From NCBI GenBank assembly GCA_002713365.1, contig PASR01000004.1:1-64000 (forward strand): 64,000 nucleotides of DNA, written 5' to 3'. The first letter of the stretch is position 1, and each line of letters opens with the position of its first letter. Shown piece by piece: positions 47,792 to 55,915 of the stretch. The position numbers were made by a program, and so were the translations under genes. The notes under the pieces were generated by a model. The model was not told the DNA's origin. It searched no databases and saw only the letters and a program-made list of their open reading frames with translations. Source of the stretch: Rhodospirillaceae bacterium (GTDB lineage Bacteria > Pseudomonadota > Alphaproteobacteria > UBA6615).

Positions 47792-47816
47792 AAGTAAGTG
47801 CTCTTTATGGTTTCAA

Positions 47817-48365
47817 TCAAAAAACATAAAATACCGAATTTCTTACACAAAGTGGCCAATGTCCTGCTTCAAGAATTCTATATTTCGCTATAAATGGAGA
47901 ATTTTTTTGTTGGTTTGCTGCTATTTCTAATCCTGCTTGATAGCACGCCATAGTTGCAGAGCCTGCAGCTGAACGGATTAGACCAGGATTTGCAATATTA
48001 CCTCGCGCAGCTGCAATTGCAGCTGCACCATGAATAACGCTAGAAACTTGTTCAGTAATGCTGGTTAGTGAAGATAGCAATTCTGATTTCTGAAACCTTT
48101 GTTCAGCATTAGTAAGAAGTTTTTTTCTAAGCAGATCTTCTGCAGACCACCAATCTTTATCCCAGTCTTCAGCCTTGATACAACTTTCCGCTTTTTCCCA
48201 TGAGGTGATTTGAGATATCATCGTGTTTTTAAGCCCTATACCACTTATATAATTTTGAGCGTCAGTATATTCTACAGGCGTTAGTTTTTGTCCTATCACA
48301 GAAAACCATGAAGCTAAATTTAATCGGTTAGCAAACTGTGAAAGAGGAGGAATTAAATTTAACAT
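47817..48365 (-). CDS. uncharacterised protein in the gentisate operon
   Basis: I do not recognise this 182-residue protein. It starts directly after the gentisate dioxygenase stop and ends 25 bases before the acyl-CoA synthetase. It looks mainly helical, with an Ala-rich central helix (VIHGAAAIAAARGN), another alanine-rich segment (GSATMACYQAGLEIAA) and a closing AGHWPLCVRNSVFYVF whose aromatic-rich end looks conserved in style. There is no signal peptide, transmembrane helix, HxH or CxxC motif. A structural or cofactor-handling partner of the upstream oxygenase is possible. Confidence 0.7.
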   Translation of the reverse strand: MLNLIPPLSQFANRLNLASWFSVIGQKLTPVEYTDAQNYISGIGLKNTMISQITSWEKAESCIKAEDWDKDWWSAEDLLRKKLLTNAEQRFQKSELLSSLTSITEQVSSVIHGAAAIAAARGNIANPGLIRSAAGSATMACYQAGLEIAANQQKNSPFIAKYRILEAGHWPLCVRNSVFYVF

Positions 48366-49409
48366 TTAGTTGTTTCCGCGATCCTCACGCCATAAGCCAA
48401 GAGTTTGCTGCACCGGCCGGTCTGAAAAGCTAAACAGAACTGCATCCTCGTTAGCGATGTGCTTCTGTTGTGCCCAGCATGGAACTACGAAGTGATCGCG
48501 TTTGGACCATTCAAAGACCTGATCACCAATAAATGATTTTCCTGAACCCTCGACCACACTGAAAACGGTTGCGTCCGTGGATTTATAGTTTGAGGTCTCA
48601 AAATTTTTCGGTAAAAGCTGCATAAACGTTCCGAGTGTAGGCATCGCTGATTGTCCGTTGTCGGGATTGATGTAGCGTAGTTTTAGTCCATGACAGAGAT
48701 CCCATTCCTCAGTTTTACGCATCATCTCCAAAGCTTCGCGAGTGCGAACGTATGGGTAGTTGAAGATCGGTGAGTTAGGCGATTTCTGTTCGTAGTCAAC
48801 AGGTGCTAGGCCCATGCCATAACGCGCGAGGGAGTCGCCGCTTGGTCGAGTTGTAGGATGAATCTTATCTGGATAGGGTTCAGCAAAAGTGGTGTCTAGG
48901 GTCTCGACTAGTGGTACATCCAGGCCGTCGAGCCAGACCATCGGTTGGTTTGATTCGTTACCATGGTCATGCCAGGTCCAAGAAGGAGTTAGAACGAAAT
49001 CTCCCTCTTCCATTATAGTCTTTTCACCATTAACTGCGGTGTAGGCACCAGATCCCTCGACGATGAAGCGTAATGCAGCTTGTGTATGTCGATGCGCTGG
49101 AGCGATTTCGCCTGGCATGATTAACTGTAGTCCTGCAAATAGAGATGTTGTTACCCGATAACGACCACGCATACCCGGATTTTCGAGGATTAAGACTCTA
49201 CGTTCTGCCTGTTCGGCAGTGATCAGATCAGCTGATTTCATCAGTGTGTCTCTGATGTTTTTGTATTGCCAGATATAGGCTTGGCAGTCACTCTTTGGCT
49301 CTTTACGGGCGAAGGAGTGCAGCACTTCCCATAAAGGAGCGAGGTTTTTGGGGTCGCAATCTTCTTTATAGTAAGGCATCAAGTCAGGACGGACATCTGC
49401 GACAATCAT
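48366..49409 (-). CDS. gentisate 1,2-dioxygenase
   Basis: Bicupin Fe(II) dioxygenase of 347 residues that opens the ring of gentisate (2,5-dihydroxybenzoate) to maleylpyruvate. The N-terminal cupin has AHRHTQAALRFIVEG (ligands H106, H108) and SWTWHDHGNE (H147), and the C-terminal cupin continues with VVEGSGKSFIGDQ. WLDGLDVPL is family-typical. The gene is clearly richer in G+C than its flanks (see findings), so it may be a recent arrival. A strong AAGGAG precedes the ATG. Confidence 0.9.
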   Translation of the reverse strand: MIVADVRPDLMPYYKEDCDPKNLAPLWEVLHSFARKEPKSDCQAYIWQYKNIRDTLMKSADLITAEQAERRVLILENPGMRGRYRVTTSLFAGLQLIMPGEIAPAHRHTQAALRFIVEGSGAYTAVNGEKTIMEEGDFVLTPSWTWHDHGNESNQPMVWLDGLDVPLVETLDTTFAEPYPDKIHPTTRPSGDSLARYGMGLAPVDYEQKSPNSPIFNYPYVRTREALEMMRKTEEWDLCHGLKLRYINPDNGQSAMPTLGTFMQLLPKNFETSNYKSTDATVFSVVEGSGKSFIGDQVFEWSKRDHFVVPCWAQQKHIANEDAVLFSFSDRPVQQTLGLWREDRGNN

Positions 49410-49442
49410 ATTTTTCTCCTTCGAACTCCTTATGGGGTTTAT

Positions 49443-50159
49443 TTAGGGTTCTACTAAACCTATGTCAGGTAATATTAAGCCCAACTCTTGGACCAGATTT
49501 TGTGCACGGTTTATAAAATCAGCTAGCATATCTTCATTTGTACGTTGTTTAATAGACCATTTACGATAGATTTCATTATTCTTAGACTTTGGCCGCCCAA
49601 AGAATTTCGGTAAAATAGGATAATATTGGTTTATTGCCTCTTGTATACTTATTTTTCCTTTTTCTGTTTGGCATATCTCAGTACAAAAATCTTTCCCAAA
49701 TTGCGCATGAAAACGTTCTTCTGGCATAGTCATACGTGATAAATTGCGAAGTGGTATAAAGCTACATTGCGCTAGGTCTTCTACCTGAAGAATTTCAGCT
49801 AGGTCGGCTAAAAGTTTTATGACGCAGAACTCTTCCCATGTTTGCAGGGGAAATTCAAAGATAGAAAGAGTTTTTTTAGAATCGTTGGGAATCATGCGTT
49901 CTGATTCTATGCCAATTTGTTCACCAAGCTCTTTAAACCTTACGTGGTGTCCATATTCTTCCATTGCCACCCTACAAGTTAACCATTTTGAATAGGGCGT
50001 GGGAGCAAAAGCAATTGCTGGCTCATCAAATACTTGCGCACCGTAGAGTTCATTAACAGCATGGCTAATTATTATTTTTTCAATAGCTATACGGTATTCC
50101 TCTGGAGCTTTTTTAAAATCATTAACAGTTTCTATATGGTCCCCTGGGTTTATAACCAT
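49443..50159 (-). CDS. PaaA-like diiron oxygenase (phenylacetyl-CoA epoxidase family)
   Basis: Ferritin-like diiron protein of 238 residues related to PaaA/PaaC (PF05138). Likely iron ligands are E37, E68 and H71 in MEEYGHH, E122 or E127 in the third helix, and E148 and H151 in MPEERFH. In the family the substrate is an aromatic CoA thioester oxygenated with electrons from a PaaE-type reductase, and such a reductase is encoded two genes upstream. Unlike PaaABCDE there are no PaaB, PaaC or PaaD partners visible. Hydroxylation to a gentisyl-CoA-type product is inferred from the neighbouring thioesterase and gentisate dioxygenase. Confidence 0.75.
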   Translation of the reverse strand: MVINPGDHIETVNDFKKAPEEYRIAIEKIIISHAVNELYGAQVFDEPAIAFAPTPYSKWLTCRVAMEEYGHHVRFKELGEQIGIESERMIPNDSKKTLSIFEFPLQTWEEFCVIKLLADLAEILQVEDLAQCSFIPLRNLSRMTMPEERFHAQFGKDFCTEICQTEKGKISIQEAINQYYPILPKFFGRPKSKNNEIYRKWSIKQRTNEDMLADFINRAQNLVQELGLILPDIGLVEP

Positions 50160-50175
50160 AAGAGCTTCCTTTTTC

Positions 50176-51132
50176 TTATACGTTAGGTTCAGTATTAAAA
50201 GCTTCCAGATCAGTGTCTAAGTCTATGTAATGAGGGCTTAGAATCTTTTTTGCAGAGGCATTTAACGTGTTAATATTCCAATCTGCTTCATTGTTAACTA
50301 ATTTTGCAATAGGTCGTGGTTGTGAGAATAAAAAAACCTCTCTTCCACGAACGCCAAACAATTGTCCATTTATATTTTGGCCATGTAGAGAACACAGCCA
50401 ACTAACTACCATTGCAACATGATTAGGTAATATTTTTAAAGCACGTTCTTTATAAGCAGTCTGTTCGTCATTGGCAGGGATAATAGTTTCTGTAACTCTG
50501 GTCGCTGCAAAAGGGGCGATCGCGTTACAAGTTATACCTGCACGCAGCAAATCCATCGCGGTAGTACGCATTAACCCTAACATACCTGATTTTGCACTGG
50601 CATATGAAGATTGCCCGTAGTTTCCATAAAACCCTGCAGTTGAAGTAATATTTATAACTCTTCCCCAGCTGTAGGGTTTGCCTCCTCTATTTTCTTTTGA
50701 ATGTTGTCGCATATTGGGAGTGGCGGCGTTAGTTAGATACCATGCCCCAGCTAGATTTGTTTTTATTACTGAATCGAAGTCTTCTGGTTTACCCTTAAAA
50801 ATAAAACTATCTCTAAGTATAGCAGCATTATTAACAAGTATATCAAGCGCTCCAAATTTTTTAATTGCAAGTTCCACTGAAGCTTTAGCAGTTAATGGGT
50901 CTGCAATAGATTCTGTATAAGCAATAACATTATTGCCAATTTCTTGTGCTGCAGATTCTGCTACAGAGGGGTCAAACGATTCACCGTTTATCGAACTACC
51001 GACATCTGCTATCACCACCTTCGCACCGTGGGCGACTAATGACTTGGTGATAGCTAGCCCGATACCCCTTGCTCCTCCGGTAACCAAAGCTACGCGCCCA
51101 TTTAACTCTTTTTTCTCTGATAAATTATTCAT
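50176..51132 (-). CDS. SDR family dehydrogenase (HSD17B4-like)
   Basis: Short-chain dehydrogenase of 318 residues. TGGARGIGLAITKSL is at about residues 18-32, NNAAIL follows, then the catalytic Ser in NITSTAGFYG and YASAKSG. The insertion before the Ser (HSKENRGGKPYSWG) and the C-terminal 60-residue tail resemble the dehydrogenase part of peroxisomal multifunctional protein 2 type enzymes acting on 3-hydroxyacyl-CoA. Its start overlaps the reductase by eight bases, so it is translated with the oxygenase operon and could aromatise or oxidise a dihydrodiol-like intermediate. Confidence 0.85.
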   Translation of the reverse strand: MNNLSEKKELNGRVALVTGGARGIGLAITKSLVAHGAKVVIADVGSSINGESFDPSVAESAAQEIGNNVIAYTESIADPLTAKASVELAIKKFGALDILVNNAAILRDSFIFKGKPEDFDSVIKTNLAGAWYLTNAATPNMRQHSKENRGGKPYSWGRVINITSTAGFYGNYGQSSYASAKSGMLGLMRTTAMDLLRAGITCNAIAPFAATRVTETIIPANDEQTAYKERALKILPNHVAMVVSWLCSLHGQNINGQLFGVRGREVFLFSQPRPIAKLVNNEADWNINTLNASAKKILSPHYIDLDTDLEAFNTEPNV

Positions 51133-52156
51133 ATTTCTCTGCCATTAAAGCTTTGTCAGCTTCAGTATAAAATGCATCAGCATGACAATTTTCATCTCGG
51201 ACACCAATTTTACGTAACTGATTAATACAGGTTTCAACCATTATTGGCGGGCCTGCAAGGTATACTTTTGTTTGATTGAGATTATCAAAGTCATTAGCTA
51301 TTGCATCAGCTAAGTAGCCTTTTCGGTACTTATTACTCTCTTTAGATTCTGATAAAATTATATTTAAAGATAGTGCTGTGTGATGTTTTATAAGCCTCTT
51401 AAAGTATTCTACTAAATAAAGATCTGGTATATCTCTGACGCCAATATATAAATATATTTTACGTTTTGCATTTTGTTTCAAAGCCTCTTCTATTATAGAC
51501 TTTATTGGAGCTAAACCTGTACTGCCTGCAATAGCAAGGATAGGGCCTGTATGATTATTTCTATAATAAGATATTCCGTATGGGCCTTTAACCTTTACAG
51601 CATCACCAACTTTAAGGTTTTTGTTCACAAAAGCACTAATTTTACCACCGGAAATTTCCCTAATATGAAACTCTAATAGTTTATTTCCTGGTTGATTGGC
51701 CATTGAATAATCACGCGGAGGTAGACCTTGAAAGGTAATTTGTGAGTATTGCCCAGCTGAAAAGTCAAATGGACCTCCGGTTTTAATTAATAATTTAACA
51801 CGAGTAACATCATGGGTCATACGTTCTAAATCAGTAACCACACAGTTAAGGTTTCGCAGAGGATGGGCTACTATTTCATCTTGTTCTAAGTAGGCAACTT
51901 CACAGTCGCTCCATGGTACTGCCCTGCAAGCTAAGATTAGGCCTGAATCTTTTTCTTCTTGGGTAAGGGCGTATTCTGAATAGGGCGACATTTGTATGTC
52001 GCCTGAGTATAATCTGGATTTACAGGCTCCACAATTACCTGACTGGCAACCATGCGGGTATTCTCTACCGCTATTTAGCGCAGTTTGTAATATAGTATCC
52101 CCCATTTCAACATTTAGTGGGGTTTTATATTGTTTAACATTTACAGCAAAGCTCAC
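51125..52156 (-). CDS. PaaE-like oxygenase reductase (2Fe-2S, FAD, NAD)
   Basis: Electron-transfer protein of 343 residues with an N-terminal plant-type ferredoxin: C37, C42, C45 and C77 in GCQSGNCGACKS..LACRAV. The FAD domain carries RDYSMANQPGN and the NAD domain AGSTGLAPIKSII and YLYIGVRD. The ferredoxin-first order matches phenol hydroxylase P5 / toluate-type reductases more than PaaE itself (which has it at the C terminus). It most likely feeds the diiron oxygenase downstream. Confidence 0.88.
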   Translation of the reverse strand: MSFAVNVKQYKTPLNVEMGDTILQTALNSGREYPHGCQSGNCGACKSRLYSGDIQMSPYSEYALTQEEKDSGLILACRAVPWSDCEVAYLEQDEIVAHPLRNLNCVVTDLERMTHDVTRVKLLIKTGGPFDFSAGQYSQITFQGLPPRDYSMANQPGNKLLEFHIREISGGKISAFVNKNLKVGDAVKVKGPYGISYYRNNHTGPILAIAGSTGLAPIKSIIEEALKQNAKRKIYLYIGVRDIPDLYLVEYFKRLIKHHTALSLNIILSESKESNKYRKGYLADAIANDFDNLNQTKVYLAGPPIMVETCINQLRKIGVRDENCHADAFYTEADKALMAEKYE

Positions 52157-52191
52157 TGGCTTGTCTTCATATAATTGTAAGGGTTAAAAAA

Positions 52192-52230
52192 TTTAGTTTG
52201 TGTAACAAACAATTGTCAATACAAACTAAA
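52192..52230. promoter_or_regulatory. 9-bp inverted repeat with MarR-like motif between thioesterase and reductase
   Basis: TTTAGTTTG (52192-52200) and CAAACTAAA (52222-52230) are a perfect inverted repeat. Inside lie the palindrome ACAATTGT and the 13-mer TAACAAACAATTG (52203-52215), which recurs with one change at 52790-52802. On the minus strand the repeat is followed by TTTTTT, so it could be a weak terminator after the thioesterase gene as well as an operator. Confidence 0.5.
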
Positions 52231-52240
52231 TACATGTGCA

Positions 52241-52666
52241 TTATTTATTTTCCATATCAAAGAAATCTTTAAAGCTCGATGGTATATCTTTAGATTTTAA
52301 TTTTCTTGAATCTTGGGTATCTGTTTCTGCCCATATCCTAATTTCTGTTCCTTTTACACAAACTTTATTTTGGTTTTTTACTTCATGAATTAATACTATT
52401 GTCCTACGGCGCCATTCATTTACATAACTAGTTACCTCAATTTCGTCCCCAAATCTTGTTGGTGACAAAAATTCTGCATGAGCATCAACTAAAGGGAAGC
52501 CCACTGTTTGATACTTATCAAGCATAATTTCATAGCTAAGACCAACGCGATCAAACAAGTGTCTAGTAGCTTGGTCAAACCAAAAGAAGTAGTTCGGATA
52601 AAAAACAATTCGTGCAGGATCACAATGGCCCCACTCAACGGGTATTTTTATGGTATTTTTAAACAT
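52241..52666 (-). CDS. acyl-CoA thioesterase, 4-hydroxybenzoyl-CoA thioesterase family
   Basis: Hotdog-fold hydrolase of 141 residues. The catalytic aspartate is D16 in EWGHCDPARIVFYPNYFFWFD, the classical 4HBT signature, and GFPLVDAHAEFLSPTRFGDEIEV is the second family block. It heads the aromatic operon divergently from a MarR gene. A gentisyl-CoA or similar hydroxyaroyl-CoA is the expected substrate from context; the family also accepts acyl-CoAs. Confidence 0.88.
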   Translation of the reverse strand: MFKNTIKIPVEWGHCDPARIVFYPNYFFWFDQATRHLFDRVGLSYEIMLDKYQTVGFPLVDAHAEFLSPTRFGDEIEVTSYVNEWRRRTIVLIHEVKNQNKVCVKGTEIRIWAETDTQDSRKLKSKDIPSSFKDFFDMENK

Positions 52667-52789
52667 TTAATTAGCCTTGGTATTTCTATGGTTTGCTTTA
52701 GGAAAAAGAAACTTGCGGGGTTTGTAAAGTTTGGTAATTATTTATAAGAACCATAGTTTGATTGTATATTATATAACGAAAACATTGGG

Positions 52790-52802
52790 TAACAAATAAT
52801 TG
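52790..52802. promoter_or_regulatory. second copy of TAACAAAyAATTG motif upstream of MarR gene
   Basis: TAACAAATAATTG lies 98 bases before the MarR start, in the divergent region shared with the thioesterase gene. It differs in one base from the copy at 52203-52215. Placement of both copies next to the operon makes it a candidate binding site of the adjacent regulator. Confidence 0.45.
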
Positions 52803-52899
52803 ATTAATCTTAACCATTTTGATTGTTAGCTTAGTATAATGATTGAATATTATGTAAAATAAGTTTTTAGCTAATATTATTTAATATAAGGTATTATCT

Positions 52900-53355
52900 G
52901 TGGGCATAAAAAAAGTAGTTGATGAAGATGTTTTGGATCTAAGTGGTCTAAACGACCTTTTAGGTTTTCAATTACGTAGGGCACAGATGTCGGTATTTCA
53001 TCATTTTTCTAGCACAGTAGGTGGTGAAGGTATTACACCGGCACTATTCGGTTTGATGGTGATTGTTTCTAAAAACGAAGGTCTGAGCCAATCTCGTCTT
53101 GCGCAAGCCTTGGGAATTGACGTTTCAACTATGGTGGCGATGATTGATCGTATAGAGAAAAAACGATGGATACAGAGAAAAAAGTCTAATGTTGACCGTC
53201 GTTCTCATGCATTATATTTGACAAAGGAAGGTAATAAACTAATAGATAGATTGTGCTTACTTGTCGAGGGACATGAAAAAAAGTTCTTTAATAACCTTAA
53301 TTTATCTGAAAAAAAAACCTTACTGGCTTTATTAAAAAAAATAACTAAGACATAA
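52900..53355 (+). CDS. MarR family transcriptional regulator
   Basis: Winged-helix regulator of 151 residues. The recognition region is SQSRLAQALGIDVSTMVAMIDRIEKKRWIQRKKSNVDRRSHALYLT, covering the helix-turn-helix and the DxRxxxLxLT wing typical of MarR proteins (shown here across about residues 67-110). The start is GTG at 52900 with AAGG about 8 bases upstream. MarR proteins next to aromatic operons usually repress them and release on binding an aromatic acid or its CoA thioester. It is divergent from the thioesterase-reductase-oxygenase operon. Confidence 0.9.
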   Translation: MGIKKVVDEDVLDLSGLNDLLGFQLRRAQMSVFHHFSSTVGGEGITPALFGLMVIVSKNEGLSQSRLAQALGIDVSTMVAMIDRIEKKRWIQRKKSNVDRRSHALYLTKEGNKLIDRLCLLVEGHEKKFFNNLNLSEKKTLLALLKKITKT

Positions 53356-53380
53356 GTTAAGAATTTTTTAATAAAATTTT

Positions 53381-54601
53381 CTACAGTTTATTTCGTTCTT
53401 CGACTAAGGCTCTGTCAGCTGCGAGAGAATCAATCTCTGCATCGCTAAACCCATGTTCTGCAAGTATTGATCGAGCATGCTCGCTAAATTTAGGGGGGGG
53501 TGAATTGATTGAACCAGGTGTACGGGAAAATTTAATTGGAATGCCCGTTCCTTTGTACCAGTCAAGTTCAGCCGCCATATTACGATGTATAGAATGCGGA
53601 TGATTCATTACTTGTTCAGTATTATGTACAGGGCCGGCGGGAATTCCGGCTAATAAAAGACGTTTACACAAATCTTCCCCGTTAACATTTTTCATGAGTT
53701 CAGATAGCTCATCTCGAAGATCGCTTATGTTAGCAAGTCGATCAGGGTTGTTTAAAAAACGAGAATCTTTTGATAACTCCGGATTTCCTAGTTCTTTGCA
53801 AAGTTTGCGGAAAGCGGGGTTGTTTCCGGCAGCAACAAAAATATCAACCGTTTTAGTACTTAGTTTATCATAGGGTGCCAGATTAGAGTGTTGGTTCCCG
53901 GTTATTTCTGGGACCTTTCCCCCAGATAAATAATAGTTCGAAACGTGTGGGTGCATAAGTGCAATTGCACAGTCATACAGTGTCATGTCAATGTACTGGC
54001 CCTGATTTGATTTTTCACGCTCTAATAGGGCCATTAATATTGCTACGCAGGTGTATAAGCCGGTTCCCATGTCAACAGCTGCAATTCCGACACGTGTGGG
54101 ATCTTTGTCTTTACCACCATTCACCGACATCCAGCCTGCCATTGCTTGAATAATCGCGTCGTAACCAGGAAACCCGCCCATAGGGCCATCACTTCCAAAA
54201 CCAGAAATACGACAATGAATTAAATTCGGGAACTTTTTTGAGATTACATCATTATAGCCTAGTCCCCACTTTTCCATTGTACCGGGTTTATAGTTTTCAA
54301 GTAGAACATCAGCCTCTTCTAAAAGGCGCAATAATACATCTCTACCTTTTTGAGTACTTAGGTCTAAGCCGATAGACTTTTTATTTCGGTTTAGACCAAT
54401 AAAATATGAAGCATCCCCCTCGTGGAAAGGGGGGCCCCAGTCACGTGTTTCATCCCCTTGAGGTGGTTCCACTTTAATTACTAAAGCACCATGATCTCCA
54501 AGTATCTGAGTGCAATAAGGCCCGCCTAAAACTCGAGCGAGATCGACAACCTTAATTCCTGCCATTGCCCCGGCGGAGTATTGTTTTTCATTATGAGACA
54601 T
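53381..54601 (-). CDS. CaiB/BaiF family (class III) CoA-transferase
   Basis: Protein of 406 residues, normal for the family. DLARVLGGPYCTQILGDHGALVIKVE and the FIGLNRNKKSIGLDL segment open it; the nucleophilic aspartate is D177 in AAVDMGTGLY. The transferase would move CoA between organic acids such as an aromatic acid and succinyl-CoA. It converges on the MarR gene and is near the aromatic operon, so it could be the activating enzyme there. Confidence 0.9.
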   Translation of the reverse strand: MSHNEKQYSAGAMAGIKVVDLARVLGGPYCTQILGDHGALVIKVEPPQGDETRDWGPPFHEGDASYFIGLNRNKKSIGLDLSTQKGRDVLLRLLEEADVLLENYKPGTMEKWGLGYNDVISKKFPNLIHCRISGFGSDGPMGGFPGYDAIIQAMAGWMSVNGGKDKDPTRVGIAAVDMGTGLYTCVAILMALLEREKSNQGQYIDMTLYDCAIALMHPHVSNYYLSGGKVPEITGNQHSNLAPYDKLSTKTVDIFVAAGNNPAFRKLCKELGNPELSKDSRFLNNPDRLANISDLRDELSELMKNVNGEDLCKRLLLAGIPAGPVHNTEQVMNHPHSIHRNMAAELDWYKGTGIPIKFSRTPGSINSPPPKFSEHARSILAEHGFSDAEIDSLAADRALVEERNKL

Positions 54602-54691
54602 ACGACTATATTCTTTATTAGTCTAAAGAGTTAATAAAAATTTGAGATTTATCTATTTTTTTAATCTAAATAAAGCTTTAAACCAAAATAG

Positions 54692-55078
54692 TTAACCGGC
54701 AAGCTTCTTCTTAAGCTCTTCTGCGTTAGGGGCTAAGTTATAGTCTTGGCTTAATTCGCCGTCACCAACCGGATGTTTTGCTGTAAAGAAACGGGCAGGA
54801 CCGCCAACCGCTCTTACTGTATGTGCTGTATTGCGAGGTATGTGTATTAACTCACCTGGTCCGATGTTTTTTACTTCTTCTCCTAATACCATGCGCAATT
54901 CTCCTTCTAAAACAAGAACAAACTGTTCTTCGTTAGGATGAAAATGTGGTGGTGGTCCAATCTCATCTTCATAGGTCATTACCCCTACTTTCATGAATTC
55001 TCCTACAACTGTTGCTGCCATTCCTGGCGCTGTTTTATCCATTTTTGTTTTCATGTCATTTATATTGAAAAAAGGCAT
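54692..55078 (-). CDS. cupin domain protein
   Basis: Single-cupin protein of 128 residues with a complete metal site: PPHFHPNEEQFVLVLEGELRM-type motif 1 (two His and a Glu, about residues 40-60) and IPRNTAHTVRAVG motif 2 with the fourth ligand. This suggests a mononuclear metal protein such as a small dioxygenase, isomerase or decarboxylase helper. The catalytic role is not evident. It sits between the two CoA-transferase loci on the same strand. Confidence 0.85.
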   Translation of the reverse strand: MPFFNINDMKTKMDKTAPGMAATVVGEFMKVGVMTYEDEIGPPPHFHPNEEQFVLVLEGELRMVLGEEVKNIGPGELIHIPRNTAHTVRAVGGPARFFTAKHPVGDGELSQDYNLAPNAEELKKKLAG

Positions 55079-55183
55079 CTAAAACTCCCTAAAATTTTGT
55101 TGTTAGAGTTGGTTATTAGTATTTTTATTTAATTTTATCCAAGTAATTATTATTGATTAAGCTTGATATCAGTTCGTTATTTG

Positions 55184-55915
55184 TTAATTAGCAAAAACAC
55201 GCTCGGCAAAAGCCGGATAGGTTTCGGAAACTTCGTCTGCAACTAGTCCCCTAATTAATTCAATTGTAGCCGCACTCGGTTTCGGGGTTTGCGGTATATT
55301 TATTGGTTTTTCATAAGTGAATCCAGTCATTTCATCTACTTCTTCAATAGTATGACCAGGATGTAATGATTTTAAGAAAAATGAACCTAATTTTTTGTTA
55401 AATATAAAAACACATCTACCAGTAACCAGGGCATAAGGGCCTCCAGGTCTGTAGATGTTTTCAGCGCTAATCCCAGGCGCGCTAATAAAATCAACTTTTG
55501 GTACTAATACTCTTGGTGTATGCTCTTCTCTAAAAAGAATAACCCTAGGAACCAAGAAATATAAATATGCTGACCCAAAAGATCCGGGAAAACGAGCTTT
55601 ACTGCGCGGGTATTCACCAATCCCAACTAAATTAATATTTGCTCTACCGTCAATTTGTCCACCCCCAAGAAAAAAAGCATCAATTCGACCTTGTGCAGCA
55701 CAGTCAAATAGTTCTGTGCCGCCATTGGTAAATGCATTATGCTCTTCACTACCCAACATTGAAACGCGTAGCTTTCCTTTGCTTTTTGCACGCGCAAGCA
55801 GTGCTGCGCTTCCGGGGATAGGTGAAGAAGCACCGATAGCTACATGGCTTAGACCTTCAAGCATGTCGGCAATTGTGGAAATTATTAACTCTTCTGGCTT
55901 AAATTGGATATTCAT
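55184..55915 (-). CDS. CoA-transferase, beta subunit (glutaconate/IpdB-like)
   Basis: Protein of 243 residues related to GctB and IpdB. MLEGLSHVAIGASSPIPGSAALLARA near the N terminus, MLGSEEHNAFTNGG where family I enzymes carry the catalytic glutamate (here E followed by EH rather than NG), and FFLGGGQIDGRANINLVGIG. Whether it is a true transferase or a hydrolase of a ring-derived CoA ester, as shown for the mycobacterial IpdAB, is open. Its ATG overlaps the alpha subunit by four bases. Confidence 0.85.
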   Translation of the reverse strand: MNIQFKPEELIISTIADMLEGLSHVAIGASSPIPGSAALLARAKSKGKLRVSMLGSEEHNAFTNGGTELFDCAAQGRIDAFFLGGGQIDGRANINLVGIGEYPRSKARFPGSFGSAYLYFLVPRVILFREEHTPRVLVPKVDFISAPGISAENIYRPGGPYALVTGRCVFIFNKKLGSFFLKSLHPGHTIEEVDEMTGFTYEKPINIPQTPKPSAATIELIRGLVADEVSETYPAFAERVFAN

